64,000 nucleotides of DNA from Watersipora subatra. Taxonomy: Eukaryota > Bryozoa > Gymnolaemata > Cheilostomatida > Watersiporidae. The translations under genes were made by a program, and so were the position numbers. Every line of letters begins with the position of its first letter. Positions within the stretch are counted from its first letter, which is position 1. The notes under the pieces are model-generated. The model saw only the letters and a program-made list of their open reading frames with translations, was not told the DNA's origin and ran no database searches. Location: positions 58,082,749 to 58,146,748 of the forward strand of contig NC_088717.1 of assembly GCF_963576615.1 (NCBI RefSeq), given 5' to 3'. Below are positions 49,701 through 59,434 of the stretch, in pieces.

Positions 49701-52700
49701 ATGTAGAGTTGACATCTACTCTGTGTTGAGTTGATATCTAAACTGTGTAGATATCAACTCTACATTGTGTAGAGCTGTTAAATTTGGAGATGTCATCTGT
49801 TCCTCATACTGCATAATCCTTTCCACAGATCTAATCAGCAAACTGACTCTCAATTCTAGCCTCAGGCTCATCTAACTGTATCACAACACACAAACAGAAA
49901 TATTTAAAATACTCACACAGCAGATTAGTGTTTTCTTACCTTTTGTCCAGTAAGAGTACCCTCGAGGACCCTGAGCTCAAATACTGGCATGGAGAAAATA
50001 GGTATGTTGTCATTCTCATCTACAATACTGATTCTAACGGTGGCAGTGGCACTGCGGCTCTGCGCTCCCTGGTCCACGGCGACTACAGTCAATGTGAACA
50101 CCGACCTCTCCTCCAGCTGGCTGAAGGAGACCTCATTATAAAGAATTCCAGTTGTGGGGTATATACCTACAAATACAGATTTAGTATCAAAATACCAAAA
50201 ACCTGTTCCACCTGCACTGTATCCAAATACAATTATTCACGAAGAGCCAGTTGTTGCTGTGGCCAAAAAAAGGCCTGATGTACTCACCAAAGTTAGTCTC
50301 ATTCTCCTGAATATGGTACTGGATCCGAGCATTCAATCCGCTGTCTCTATCTGTGGCGTTTACAGACCCCAACCTTGTGAGCACAGGGGCAAGTTCCCCG
50401 AGGCTAAAGTCATATTCATCAGAGCTGAATACGGGAGGGTTATCATTCACATCTCCTACCAATACAGAGATGTTGAGGGTGTTTGTCTGCTGGGGAGTGC
50501 CACCGTCAGATGCTTCTACTTGCAGGGCATAGCTTCTGCGAGTCTCATAATCAAGGGATTTCTGGCAAAAACACAATTATATATATAATATTATATGGTA
50601 TAACATATCCAATTACGCTAGACCGGCAAACAGTGTTTGATGGAATTACTAAAAACCATGCCCAAGACCTACCTGTAGTTTGAAGATGCCAGTGTCAGGG
50701 TCAATATGAAAGGTCTGGTCAGCATTGAAGTTGAGTTGATACTGGACCTGGCCATTGATGCCGGAGTCTCGATCAAAAGCCTGTACAGTGTAGAGCCTCT
50801 CATCTATATCTGTACTCTCTGACACGTGCAGAACGGCTGCTGAGCTCAGAAACTCCGGTTTATTATCATTGATGTCGGAAATGGTGACATTTACCTGCAA
50901 AATAGTTCTCTCAGACTTTCTGTTTCGCTACACACAACTTCAGAGCACTTACTGTGGTAAAAAGCTATCAGTAATCACTTGCACATTGAACAAAAAACTT
51001 TTATTCCCAAACATGTTTGCGCGCAATTCCTCGAAGATGGAGTATGATAACTGCTTAGCAGATGCTGTGATGTCTCTGTGATCATAGCCTGTGATCATAG
51101 CCTGTGATCATAGCTCGACATGTGTAGGTTCAGTAGTAAGAGAACCTCTACAACTGGAGACATGCCCACTTGTAGAGAGCAACTTAAGGGTGGATGGCAT
51201 TCCTGTCACCACCGATGGCATTTTTGGGATTTGAAACCCAAACGGTTGTTTGCAGGTAAGGCATTCTAGACCCCAAGGCGAGGGCTGCTGGTGAGTGCCA
51301 AAGGAAGAACAGCATTTGCATGCGATTAATGTGTATTACCACTAAAGATATAAAATCTACTCTGAGCAGGTTAAATGAGCCCACTATATAAAACCTAGAC
51401 AGATGTTATAGAAGATGTAATATTAATTATAATATATAAGATAGATTTACCTGCAGCGCTCATAACAGTCTTAAAGAGTCATCTGCTCTTGTTTTAAAAC
51501 AGCAATCATAATACCTCCATATATAAGGGTGACCAAGGTCATGTGAAGAGCAATAACCTGGAAAGCTTACGCAGTGTACCATTTCAATATAGTGTGATTA
51601 TATGATGTACAATATAGTGTTATTATATGATGTACAATGTAGTGAAAAAATATAACATATAATATAGTGTAAAGAGATAATAAAGTCTAAATATATAATA
51701 TAGTGTGAAGATATAATATATAATAAAGTGTCAATATATATATAGGTTATTGTGATAATAGGAGATGAAGATTCTAATTCTCTCACGTAATAGGCAAGAA
51801 ACTGTTAGCATGAGGCCCAATAGGTAATGAAATGATAATGGAGATTGGTGTAAATTTTCGCACAAACTATTTTTTTCAAAATTCAAGATTAGGCTAACGA
51901 TGAATTTTTGTTATTAAAAAAGCAAAAAATATCCATGAGGTCCAACTAGTTCTTTCTTACTAATCTAGCAAGGTTCCTTCTGAAATAGTTCTTTGACTTA
52001 GCACAATCGAGATAAATTTTTCCATGCTACTATGATGACCAAATTGGTCTAGATCAACAGACGGTAATTGAGCGAGTGATTAGCTAGAGCCCGGTAGCGC
52101 AGCAAATATTCAGATACCTGTGCATTCCCAAAGACTCCGTTCTTCTCAGCTCTAATGTTGAGGATAATATACGCAAACCGCTCGTGGTCAGTGGGCACCC
52201 CGGTGGTCAAAATACGGCCGGTTGAAGCTCCCATCGAGAAGTAGCCAAGGCGGTCACCAGAGAATATTGTGTACACAATTCCTGAGTCCTCACCTGTTAC
52301 AATGGAATATAGCTTTAGTTAGTAGTTAACATCATGATTTCAGAAGAATGCGGTTTATGTAGGTTTGAATTATGTATGCTAATTAAAAGCAGTTAGGATC
52401 ATCCAACAGGAATAAACTGATGATTCAATGAATCCAGAGATTCCAACAAATGGGAGAATACAGCGCTTCAAGTCCATAACCTGTAATCTAGTTAGGTGAC
52501 ATAGCTACTTTCTCTACGCATGCCAAATACTCTTATAAAAAGAAACACTGACCAGATTACATCTAAAGATTCCCTAGGGGCCCTATTATATTGTTACATC
52601 TCAATTGAATATGCTCTGAAGGTTCCTACACTAACCTTGAATGTCTGCCATTACAGTTCCGACTATTTCGTCTTCAGCAGAGTTCTCAGCTACAGAGAAC

Positions 52701-55700
52701 TGATAAAGCTGAAGAGAGAACAGTGGCGCTGACTCGGAGTTGGTGATGACTGTGATTTCGACATTGGCTGGCACCAGGGAGGGTGAGTCACGCCCATCTC
52801 TCGCCGATATGACCAATGTGTAGAGGAGAGGAGGAGAGGGTGGAAGAGCACTCGCTAATGTGACTGTGCCTGTAACGAGTGTCAAAACTGGCTCGTATAG
52901 CGGGTAGAGATCAGCTGACTGCTCAAGTAGTCATCCCTAACTTAAGTATGCGAAAGAGTCTTGACTGCGGAGTGTAACATGGCCCATGGCCCAATGTAGA
53001 TTTGGTCAACTCTTCAAATGCATAATCTTACTGCTGCATGGCATTGTAAATTATGAACACCAAAACTTACCACTAAAGGCTGACTAACACACAGTTTTAG
53101 TAGAGTTTATCAGAAAGTATCAGTATTTTTCTATCACTTGCGATTGTTTTTGATGTTTGAGGTGATCTGATTGCCAGGATGTTACAGGATTAAAATCGGC
53201 AAAACTTGATAACGGTTAAAACGCTTGGATTCAAGTGAATGTGCGATTATGACGCCTATAGTCGCACTTCAGCATAGAAGCCGACAGAATAGAAACATGT
53301 AACGTGCAACTTGAACACAATATCTTTATATATATATCTATATATAACACTAATATCTATATATAACACTGATATTTATATATAACACTGATATCTATAT
53401 ATAACATTGATATCTATATATAACACTGATATCTATATATAACACAGATATCTATATATAACACTGATATCAATATATAACACTGATATCTATATATAAC
53501 ACTGATATTAATATATAACACTGATATCTATATATAACACTGATATCTATATATAACACTGATATCAATAATGAGAGAGACAGGCAGCCGTGCACCTAGT
53601 GATGTCACTTCGGCACATACCGTACTTTTCGGACTATAAACCGCACCCCTATATAAGCCGCATCTGCTTTATTTTCCAAAAAATGATAATAAAACAATAC
53701 ATAAGCCGCATCTTTGTATAAGCCGTAGAACTCAGGACGGTGCTTAACGCGGCAGCAACTTCGCTGTTTAAAACGGAACAGTGTCTAACGGCACTGTTTC
53801 GTATTAACTGACGCTTTTTAACCTAGTGCCTAATGGAACAGTACCGTTAGGCATTGTTTCGTTTTTTATTTCACCGCTAGAGGCGCACTAACCGGAGATT
53901 CTGGTTAATGCGCCATAGCGGTCAAAGAAAAAGCCACAGAATAGCCGCACCCTTATATAAGCCGCATGTCTCAAATCATCAGAAAAAAGTAGCGGCTAAT
54001 AGTCCAAAAAGTACGGTAATTTTCTTTTGAGCGTTTTAGCCGCGATCAAGTTTTGTCGATTTTAATCTTGAAACATCCTGGCAGTCCGATTACCTTAAAG
54101 GTTGACTTGCAACAAAATTCACATTACAGTTATTTGGTATCAAAAGATTTACCATGTCTTACTCTGTTGTATTGTAGGTGAAAAATATATGGGAATGTGA
54201 TTACAAGCTCTTAAAAGCAAAAAAAAACGAACATCTAATCGCAGCCACACGAGACCGCCGTAGTTTGGATTCGCTTTCCTAAACGGCTCAAATGGGACGT
54301 AGTTGTTACAGGATGGTTTCTGTTTACACTTTCATGCAACCTCATTTGTCGAAATATTTTCGCAAATATACTTCACGCATTCAATAAAACCATGACTATT
54401 GTTCTTACGCGTCTGTTTTATCGTCATTGTAATGCTGTCACTTTTAGCACTGATATCTTATAACTTACCGTAAAAAATCGTTAAACTTTTTAAACTTACC
54501 TTGATAGAGTACATATCATTGTCTGATAATCATGACGAGCCTGTTGGTCACCTGTGATAATCGAAAAGTGCTGCAAAAATTATTTGCGAAGTATTGGGTC
54601 ACGTAATCAGATTACGACTTGACGATTGAATAATGCCGAAACAAAACTGTAAAATAGCGAGCATCTATATTTGATACGGGGTCTTCAGTAAAACCCAAAG
54701 TGTTTGTCATAAACTTGCGCTACGATAAGTTTATATTGAGCTTTTTATTGGCCTTTCAATTCACGTGAGAACATCACGTGACAAGACGATAACCAAACTG
54801 TAATGAATACGTCAGAGAAATAAAGAGATTCCAATCTACGGCGGCTTTTCATTTTTGAGCTTTTAAGAGCTTGTAATCACATTTCCACATATTTGGCACC
54901 TACAACACAACAGAGTAAGACATGGTGAATCTTTTGATCCCAAATAACTGTAATGTGAATTTTGCTGCAAGTCAACCTTTAAACATCAGAAACAATCACA
55001 AGTGATAAAAAATACCGATAACTTTTAATAAAATCTACTAAAGTTTTGTGTAAGTCCATCTATAAGGATCGACTAACACATAGACGAGTTGGAGCAGACG
55101 ATAAACTCTCATTTCAAGCCACCATATCGGCCAAACATCACACGGCAGCACTAGCCATACAACGATAAGACATGCACCATATCAAACCTGCCATCAAACA
55201 TACCAGAATGTTGGTCGATTCCAAAATAGCTGCTACCATTTCCACCAGCTACAAAGTAACTGACGTTTCCCAGCATTCCACTGTCAGCATCGGTGGCCTC
55301 CACAACAACAATTGGGTCGCCTATTTGATTATCGAGCCTGACATTCCCTACATAGTCGAGTGGATAGAAGATTGGGGCATTGTCATTAGCATCTGTCACC
55401 GTGACCTTGACATTCACCGATACCATTTGTCCACCTTCAACCAAAATACATAAAATTATTTAGTCTTTTACCACAAAGTCATCATTGATCTACAAATATG
55501 AACAACTAAAGGAAAAAATTGTCTGATTTCCAACAACAACTGCTTTAGATATTTAAAAATAAAAACTTGATATATTTTGATTATAAATTGTAATATTGAA
55601 TCATTTGATATCCTATTTAGAATCAGTAGACCTGATGACTCTATGGCTAGACTGAGTTACTCATATATAAGCCTGCTATCAGATAGGCTGACAGTTTTTG

Positions 55701-58256
55701 GAATATAAGGAGTCGGTTCTCTCATAGGACATGTTGACACAAGCGTGGCAGCTGGCAATCGAGCCTGACTGGAGTGTTTATCAACCGCTCACAAATATAT
55801 ACAAATCTGGCGATTGCGGTAGGACATCGCCAATTTTAGATGGTCTGTTTATTTGTCCTACTTAGTTGTAGTTAGCTTCTAAACCCTATGGCTTCCGCAG
55901 AGGGATGGTTTGCTATATCATTTTGACCTGGATTGCTAAGGGAGAGAATAAGTGCCCTAACGCATTTCTTATTGGGTTACTGGTAGAAGTTTCCAACTGG
56001 TGTCATGTCTGATATCATGGGCTATCACTAGTGTTACACGCTACGAAGTTTTGTCGTATTTTTCATCTTCATAGCATGTAAATGGTTCAAAACGTCGAAT
56101 CTTTAAATCTTTGAAGCGATTCGAACCTCCGTTTCAAGGGGGGTATTTTTGAAAACATCGTAACAGCAACGAAGTACTGCGTATCATGTAAACATCAATA
56201 TTCGTATTATTAAACAAATCTTTGCGATTAGAGGTTGGATTTTCATAGTTTTCATTAGTGACGTCCTCACAACATCTCTGTTTTAATGCATGTGTTTTAA
56301 CAATATTTTCTTCAAAATAAAAAAATATTAATTTCGAAATTTAAAGAAAGATTTCTTACACGCTTTGACATTGACGTTTGACATTAGACGTATTTTAGGA
56401 GTGCCAGTCACGATATAAATTATCCGCCCGTTGTAGATAAAAGCGCAACAGACTAGTGTAGAATACGCGGAGTTGTCCGACAATTTCTTCGTAGCGCGTA
56501 AACTCATCAGCTACGAATAATTGCGAGTGGTGCGACCACTCCTGCGTATCATGTAAATTCGACCTCTTCATTCCTACGATCAAAACCGCAACTTCGAAGC
56601 TCAAAAATTCGCAGCATATAACACTATTGTATGTAAAGCCTTCCAAAAAGCACAAAATGCCACAAAATGACACAGCTCCGTGCAATAAAAGAATACCAAC
56701 TCTGAAGAGAGCCAGTTCGGTTCGTTTACGCAAGTGATTCACCTAAACACCACTTGCCCATTAGAACATTTTCTGCTCATTGCTAAGCTCAGACCATCCA
56801 GCAAGCCGGGATGGTCAGCATAGGTTGTCCTCTATCTGTCCAACAAAGATACTGTCTAACCCAGATATCTTTTTAACCCAGATACCTGTCCAGCCCAGAT
56901 ACCTGTTTAACCCTAATACTTGTCTAGCCCTAAAACCATCTTTACCATAATGCCTAACCCTAATACCTTAGACATAGACTTAACTTTACTACAGTAAAAC
57001 ACCTTCCTACAGTAAAACACCTTCCTACAGTGAAACACCTTCCTACAGTAAAACACCTTCCTACAGTAAAACACCTAAGTCCTGACAGCGCAGAGCCTGT
57101 AATCAGATGCCTGTCAATTAAAAACGCTTATTATGCATAGTAATGAGCAACACTGATGATGACACTTCCTCTCCTCGTTTCCTAGCTAAGATGGCTAGCG
57201 TAGAGTTTGCTATACTCAGATACGCTAGTAAACAACTACAGCTGTCACGATGCCAACTGTGAGAAAAATTTAACATTCTGTTAATTAAGTACACAGTAAA
57301 TTGCCTCAACCGACCACCTAGTCAGCCTGTCGAGGGCAGCGGAGTGAGTCAGTTAAAATATCGAGCATGCAGTGCACTACAGAATAATTCGATATCAGTA
57401 GAAATACACTGCTGTCAGCATTTTTTAAATACTCCATCGATCGACTAAAGGTTAGAGACTTAGAAAATTTCTTAACTGAAAACATGAGGTACCAATTGAA
57501 ATGGTAAAACATATTCTTTAAGGGAGATCAGAGCCTATTGGCATCATTATAGATAAGCCTCACTAACAGCTTGAACCAAAAGCATTGCAGCTTGATGTCA
57601 AGAAAGGGTGGGCATAATCTCAGAATAGTCGCCTCAAAAAAACTTAAAAGTGACTTATATCGTTGCTTTTTAGGTACTGCCTAACCACATGTATGGTGGA
57701 AAGACTTCCCAGAATGCTGTGCGCAGTGCCTACAAGCCAATACTCAATTAGCCAGCATATTTACACAGCAAACAAAGCTGACACAAGGCTATTGTTGAAA
57801 CTGATACAGTAATGTGATCGGGAGGCTGCTCCATTCATAGCCCCGTTATTCATCTGGGTGGCAGGGCTGATTCAAAGATTTAATGGACCCATATTAGCCT
57901 CTATCCAGTACATTGTTGTGTCTTGTTTTGTCATTGCCACAGTTTATTTTATAAACACACAATAAATCACTCCTTTACCAGAAGACTCCTTGTCTCTTGT
58001 TTGTGGCACCTAAACACAAATTGATAAACTTCATGTCCCCACAATGACTTCAAGTATTGCATGCTCAAGTACCTGCATCTGTAGCCATTACTGGAAACTC
58101 ATGCACTTTTGTAGATTCATAGTCTAGCTTTGAGGCGAGCGTTATAAGTCCTGTCTGATGGTTAATGGCAAACTGAGGAGGGGGCACAATTCCAGGAGCC
58201 CTAAGAGAGTATGTCACCGCAGAGCTGGATCCACAGTCGTTATCAGTGGCAGTTAC
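26902..58256 (-). CDS. dachsous: Dachsous giant cadherin, 39 exons, 5' end outside window
   Basis: Thirty-nine exons join without a frame break into 2,742 codons and a TAG: about 22 cadherin repeats (first one partial), one membrane helix, and a tail of about 365 residues. The tail carries segments that I recognise as conserved in Dachsous proteins: SGRGSAEFEDEGDEEI, HQEYLARLGID, SVESMHHFSDEGGGE and YNWDYLLDWGPQFQPLADVF. Fat-family tails lack these, so it is Dachsous and not Fat. Known family role: a surface ligand and receptor that binds Fat on the next cell, acting in planar cell polarity and Hippo growth control. Dachsous proteins usually have 27 repeats, so about five repeats and the signal peptide should lie upstream of 58,256. 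Most introns are 150-600 bp and many hold minisatellites; the last before the membrane exon and those of 52.9-58 kb are kilobase-sized. Confidence 0.93.
28869..29133 (-). CDS. dachsous: Dachsous transmembrane exon
   Basis: A single 265-nt exon (phase 1 in, phase 2 out). It begins STQTQ, then has a Val/Ile-rich helix (IIIIVVVCLAVVVVLVAVIV) and a basic stop-transfer KMVRGRRMRK. About 55 residues of juxtamembrane tail follow, with APPPYGSYAHY. Confidence 0.92.
29690..30165. repeat. 15-bp-based minisatellite in a dachsous intron
   Basis: Variants of actacagctacagtc mixed with actacagctagtgtc and shorter or longer units, about 30 copies, in the 1.95-kb intron before the membrane exon. Both strands remain open (TTATV on plus, VVTVA on minus). 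Confidence 0.9.
31084..31844 (-). CDS. dachsous: Dachsous membrane-proximal cadherin repeat
   Basis: Exons 31675-31844 and 31084-31308. The first closes the preceding repeat with a degenerate linker (FDQFAPTF) and opens the last repeat (RQQSYKFEIPD, ASDEDIG). The second holds the rest and a Ser/Thr stalk before the membrane. It is unusually basic and contains KVKRDVSSRKKRSLNSEE; the RKKR at 31,208-31,219 fits the R-x-K/R-R furin rule. Confidence 0.88.
31353..31605. repeat. 15-bp minisatellite in a dachsous intron
   Basis: About seventeen nearly identical copies of attactactagcgtt; the first three have cat in place of cgt. Very low divergence suggests recent expansion. It fills most of the 366-bp intron between 31,308 and 31,675. 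Confidence 0.95.
32059..35774 (-). CDS. dachsous: Dachsous cadherin repeats, window repeats 17-21
   Basis: Exons 35488-35774, 35046-35268, 34682-34804, 34162-34397, 33799-33919, 33456-33640, 32754-32938 and 32059-32247. Linkers in order: DENDNAPKF, DINNYAPLF, DFNDWKPVF, DVNDNRPRF. Each repeat has the usual A-D-x-D and DRE (or DYD) calcium ligands with some losses (ALDPDTA, ASDADD, ATDKDIGNN, AVDEDAG). The exon ending at 32,754 was closed at a CAT|GTATGT donor because that restores GIYGVLNYSLVG with the next exon. Confidence 0.9.
36180..40165 (-). CDS. dachsous: Dachsous cadherin repeats, window repeats 13-16
   Basis: Exons 39927-40165, 38890-39088, 38681-38800, 37996-38190, 37298-37494, 36730-36916 and 36180-36420. 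Linkers in order: DTNDNDPVF, DVNDNAPKF, a divergent one ending GHQTFKF without any DxND, DKNDNAPIF, DSNDNPPTF. Two phase-2 introns (after 39,927 and 37,298) were fixed by continuity of reading. Window repeat 14 lacks a normal linker, and its ATDNDEEDTDNS insertion is acidic. Confidence 0.9.
38241..38631. repeat. 48-bp minisatellite in a dachsous intron
   Basis: Eight copies of a 48-bp unit starting cttgatcaagcagcacaaaa. Units alternate ctcaac and ctccac, giving a 96-bp higher-order period for most of the array. Every unit has cctggtgagttc, a good 5' splice site, but on the plus strand, antisense to dachsous. Confidence 0.95.
39105..39312. repeat. 30-bp minisatellite in a dachsous intron
   Basis: About seven copies of gtgtcaagtgcagggcatag gactggaaaa, some shortened by two to four bases. 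Confidence 0.9.
39640..39845. repeat. 13-bp minisatellite in a dachsous intron
   Basis: About fifteen copies of tgtagatgttaac and its variants (tgtagatattgac, tgtagatatggaa). Confidence 0.85.
40502..40545. repeat. Perfect 20-bp inverted repeat, 4-nt loop
   Basis: The left arm cagcttttattacggtgaat (40,502-40,521) is the exact reverse complement of 40,526-40,545, with loop ttag. A 13-bp minisatellite begins within a few bases of its right end. Confidence 0.9.
40548..40980. repeat. 13-bp minisatellite (ttactagcttaag)
   Basis: About 33 copies. The first ten vary (accaactcaag, actagctcaag) and the rest are nearly identical, with the palindrome cttaag in each unit. It lies in the 1.7-kb intron between 41,858 and 40,165. 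Confidence 0.95.
40985..41100. repeat. Dispersed tRNA-related repeat, copy 2 (fragment)
   Basis: Matches 2845-2935 (agctaatggcaac, attacctgccactgtttataag, ggtgcaatg, gcattcagtagtat) and, more loosely, 60,840-60,915. The tRNA-like half is absent here; the preceding minisatellite takes its place. Confidence 0.6.
41858..45223 (-). CDS. dachsous: Dachsous cadherin repeats, window repeats 10-12
   Basis: Exons 44981-45223, 44198-44403, 43602-43770, 43201-43416 and 41858-42015. Linkers: DINDNKPQF (opening repeat 10), DVNDNAPRF, DVNDHTPYF. LDREAQATYNL and LDRETKSSYTF supply the DRE calcium ligands. The long intron at 42,016-43,200 has no repeat array that I recognise. A plus-strand ORF inside it (42,717-42,950) has no recognisable domain. 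Confidence 0.9.
43930..44062. repeat. 10-bp minisatellite in a dachsous intron
   Basis: About twelve copies of ctactacaac with ctagtacaac and ctcctgcaac variants. Confidence 0.8.
44426..44575. repeat. About 50-bp tandem repeat, three copies
   Basis: Three copies of a unit containing ctaacacaccagcagtaaat and acatacactgtcaacacttg, in the intron before exon 44198-44403. Confidence 0.85.
45586..47256 (-). CDS. dachsous: Dachsous cadherin repeats, window repeats 7-9, with duplicated donor
   Basis: Exons 46978-47256, 46474-46664, 45946-46042 and 45586-45771. Linkers: DKNEPPRF (the second Asn-Asp pair lost), DKNDNAPMF. The short exon 45946-46042 ends ENTTIGEPIG at a gtgagt donor. The exon end plus donor is then repeated three more times downstream at steps of 33, 30 and 30 nt (donors after 45,913, 45,883 and 45,853). 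All keep the frame, so each could add IGECVTIGEP-like units to the start of window repeat 9. Confidence 0.88.
45842..45968 (-). repeat. Four tandem copies of an exon end and its 5' splice site
   Basis: The minus-strand unit is acaattggtgaaccaatcgg plus tgagtgtgtta (30 bp; one copy 33 bp). Each copy has a full GGTGAGTG donor and no stop. The repeat straddles the exon-intron border of dachsous. Confidence 0.92.
46243..46462. repeat. 20-bp minisatellite in a dachsous intron
   Basis: About eleven copies of aaagcacactaaaatcatat. It reaches to about 12 bp from the donor at 46,474. Confidence 0.9.
47400..48310. other. Dachsous intron without recognised features
   Basis: The intron between 48,317 and 47,256. 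A plus-strand ORF (47,703-47,954) has no domain and lies antisense in the intron. No repeat array is seen. Confidence 0.4.
48317..52293 (-). CDS. dachsous: Dachsous cadherin repeats, window repeats 3-6
   Basis: Exons 52118-52293, 50673-50894, 50288-50561, 49940-50166, 49136-49316 and 48317-48523. Linkers: DINDNKPEF, DVNDNPPVF, DENDNIPIF, DLNDNAPRF. Typical calcium-binding sequences are AFDRDSGINGQ, ATDRDSGLNAR and ATDRDAGINSQ. Window repeat 3 lacks the usual DRE (GVPTDHERFAY). Confidence 0.9.
49520..49780. repeat. 22-bp minisatellite with an inverted portion
   Basis: About eleven copies built on caacactgtgtagatatcaact. Near 49,690-49,735 the orientation flips (gtagagttgacatctac, gtgttgagttgatatc), so the array can fold on itself. 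In the intron between 49,940 and 49,316. Confidence 0.85.
51590..51760. repeat. AT-rich aatatagtgt repeats
   Basis: Irregular copies of atgatgtacaatatagtgt and shorter forms in the dachsous intron 50,895-52,117. Near 51,180-51,330, on the minus strand, is a weak tRNA-like stretch (gggtttcaaatcccaa). The rest of this intron is featureless. Confidence 0.55.
52636..58256 (-). CDS. dachsous: Dachsous cadherin repeats, window repeats 1-3 (5'-most exons)
   Basis: Exons 58073-58256, 55204-55434 and 52636-52869, separated by introns of 2.6 and 2.3 kb. The first begins VTATDNDCGSSSAVTYSL, mid-way into a repeat, in phase 0 after a ttttttctag acceptor. Linkers: DANDNAPIF and a degenerate TNSESAPLF. Exon phases (1/1) match at both junctions. 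The preceding exon is not found in the remaining 5.7 kb with confidence. Confidence 0.88.
53335..53570. repeat. 19-bp minisatellite inside the TTAA element
   Basis: About thirteen copies of tgatatctatatataacac with few variants. Confidence 0.93.
53618..54018. mobile_element. MITE with TACCGTACTTTT termini
   Basis: The left end taccgtacttttcggactat and the right end, reverse-complemented taccgtactttttggactat, are inverted repeats. Each end is followed by repeated gccgcac..tatataagccgca motifs. Both ends may be read as ccgtac flanked by the dinucleotide ta, as in elements that duplicate TA. About 400 bp, no ORF. It sits inside the TTAA element. Confidence 0.75.
55450..58060. other. Dachsous intron with small repeats and an LTR-like end
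   Basis: At 56,994-57,076 are about five copies of ctacagtaaaacaccttc, preceded by looser ccagatacctgt units (56,840-56,930). At about 57,930-58,010 TATAAA, AATAAA and a ctccttgtctcttgtttgtg end occur in the order seen at an LTR 3' end, but no partner LTR or coding region is seen. No gene is recognised in the rest. Confidence 0.4.
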
Positions 58257-58259
58257 CTA

Positions 58260-59430
58260 GAAAAATAGAATACACCGTAAAATCAGGAAAACCAGGTTTG
58301 ATTCACCGGCTATAACCGGTTCCAGACTGGTGCACGAATTTACATCAAGCCCGCTGATTAGTATATGATGACTGGATTGCGTATAACAAGTGCGCGTCTA
58401 AAGTTCATCTAAGGGCAGCATTTCTCCGCTGACCTATCTGCTGCGTAAGCTTCATGCCACTCAAAGTTCAATAAGTTAAGTTTTATTACAACTATTTAAA
58501 TTCTAATCATGGTTAGAAATAGAATCAGTATTGAGATGCGAGATGTCAGCGAGATGGCAGCAGATCAAGGCCAACGCATCAGTAGATAGATGCATTTGAA
58601 CTCTTGTATTTCTAGAGGCAGCGGCTATGATCCTAGCTGAACCCTGAGAACAACTGTGTAGCAAGCAAATCACAAAGTAAAAAGTGGGCGACCAACAATT
58701 GAGCCTGACGAAAAAGATACAAAATACCTATATTATACCTCGTTAGAACTTTTAACTCACTGCCTAGTTTTGAAGAGTTATTGGTGTTTAACTTGATTTA
58801 ATACGTGCTGTTTTTCAAAATTACGAAAGTTCTCAAGCACGCTTTGTATTTCTACTGAAGTGTATTGAGAATGCAAGGAATTATTTAGAATTGAGAAAGA
58901 ATTGCAAATGTCTAGTGAGCGCGGATCTAACAGATGGATGAGGAAGCGAAGTAAGGTATTTTCTACTCATTAAAGTAAATTAGCTGCTAACGACGTGGGA
59001 GTGAGGCTTTGCGTGACTGTCTATCTCCAGTCTAACATGCACCTCTAGTACAATCTCATAACATCTGCTAATAGCTGCAACAGTTGGTGCTGCCATTTGT
59101 CTAGACTACTAGTCTTCACCACTCGCTGTCAGAGGCACCAGAACCGCAGACAGTTAGAAACATAACTGCTAGAGATGGGTTGCTCAGAGCATCAAATTCA
59201 ATTATTTTGAGGGAGCAGACATTGCAGCATATTGATCAACCGATATAGGCTGTGTTCTCATGATATTTTATCCTTATGTTATCATAGGTCTACAAGGTAT
59301 GCTAATATGTGTATATATGAACAAGCTCTCCGGCTTACATACATAAATACAAACCTTAATGCATACGTGTATCTAATTATGTAGATATGATAACTCCTAT
59401 CATTAGAACAACAAGATACAACATGGACTG
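58260..59430. other. Upstream intron or spacer, nothing recognised
   Basis: No cadherin exon, no other gene and no repeat array are recognised between the first dachsous exon in the window and the 76-bp satellite. Confidence 0.4.
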
Positions 59431-59434
59431 ATTC

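Larger units (their letters stand above)
53161..54094. mobile_element. Non-autonomous TTAA-site DNA transposon (piggyBac/Kolobok-like)
   Basis: The left end ggtgatctgattgccaggat and the right end, reverse-complemented ggtaatcggactgccaggat, form terminal inverted repeats of about 65 bp. They are flanked by ttga (53,157-53,160) and ttaa (54,095-54,098). The empty site survives in the opposite arm of the host foldback as gatgtttaaaggttg, which shows that TTAA was duplicated. TTAA duplication is typical of piggyBac and Kolobok elements. No transposase is encoded. Confidence 0.7.
53090..55052. mobile_element. Foldback element, left arm split by a later insertion
   Basis: The right arm (about 54,830-55,052) is the reverse complement of two left pieces, 53,090-53,156 (acttgcgattgtttttgatg) and 54,099-54,280 (ggttgacttgcaacaaaatt, ttacaagctcttaaaagc). 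An uninterrupted right arm and a left arm split by 934 bp show that the inner element inserted later. The arms are about 230-250 bp around a centre of about 550 bp; no transposase ORF is present. It lies in the intron between dachsous exons 55,204 and 52,869. Confidence 0.75.

Noticed and set aside
51180-51340. tRNA gene on the minus strand
   Set aside because: A B-box-like gggtttcaaatccc is present, but acceptor and anticodon stems do not form; at most an old SINE fragment.
26902-58256. Fat or FAT4 instead of Dachsous
   Set aside because: No EGF or laminin G domains occur between the cadherin repeats and the membrane, and the tail carries Dachsous-type motifs.
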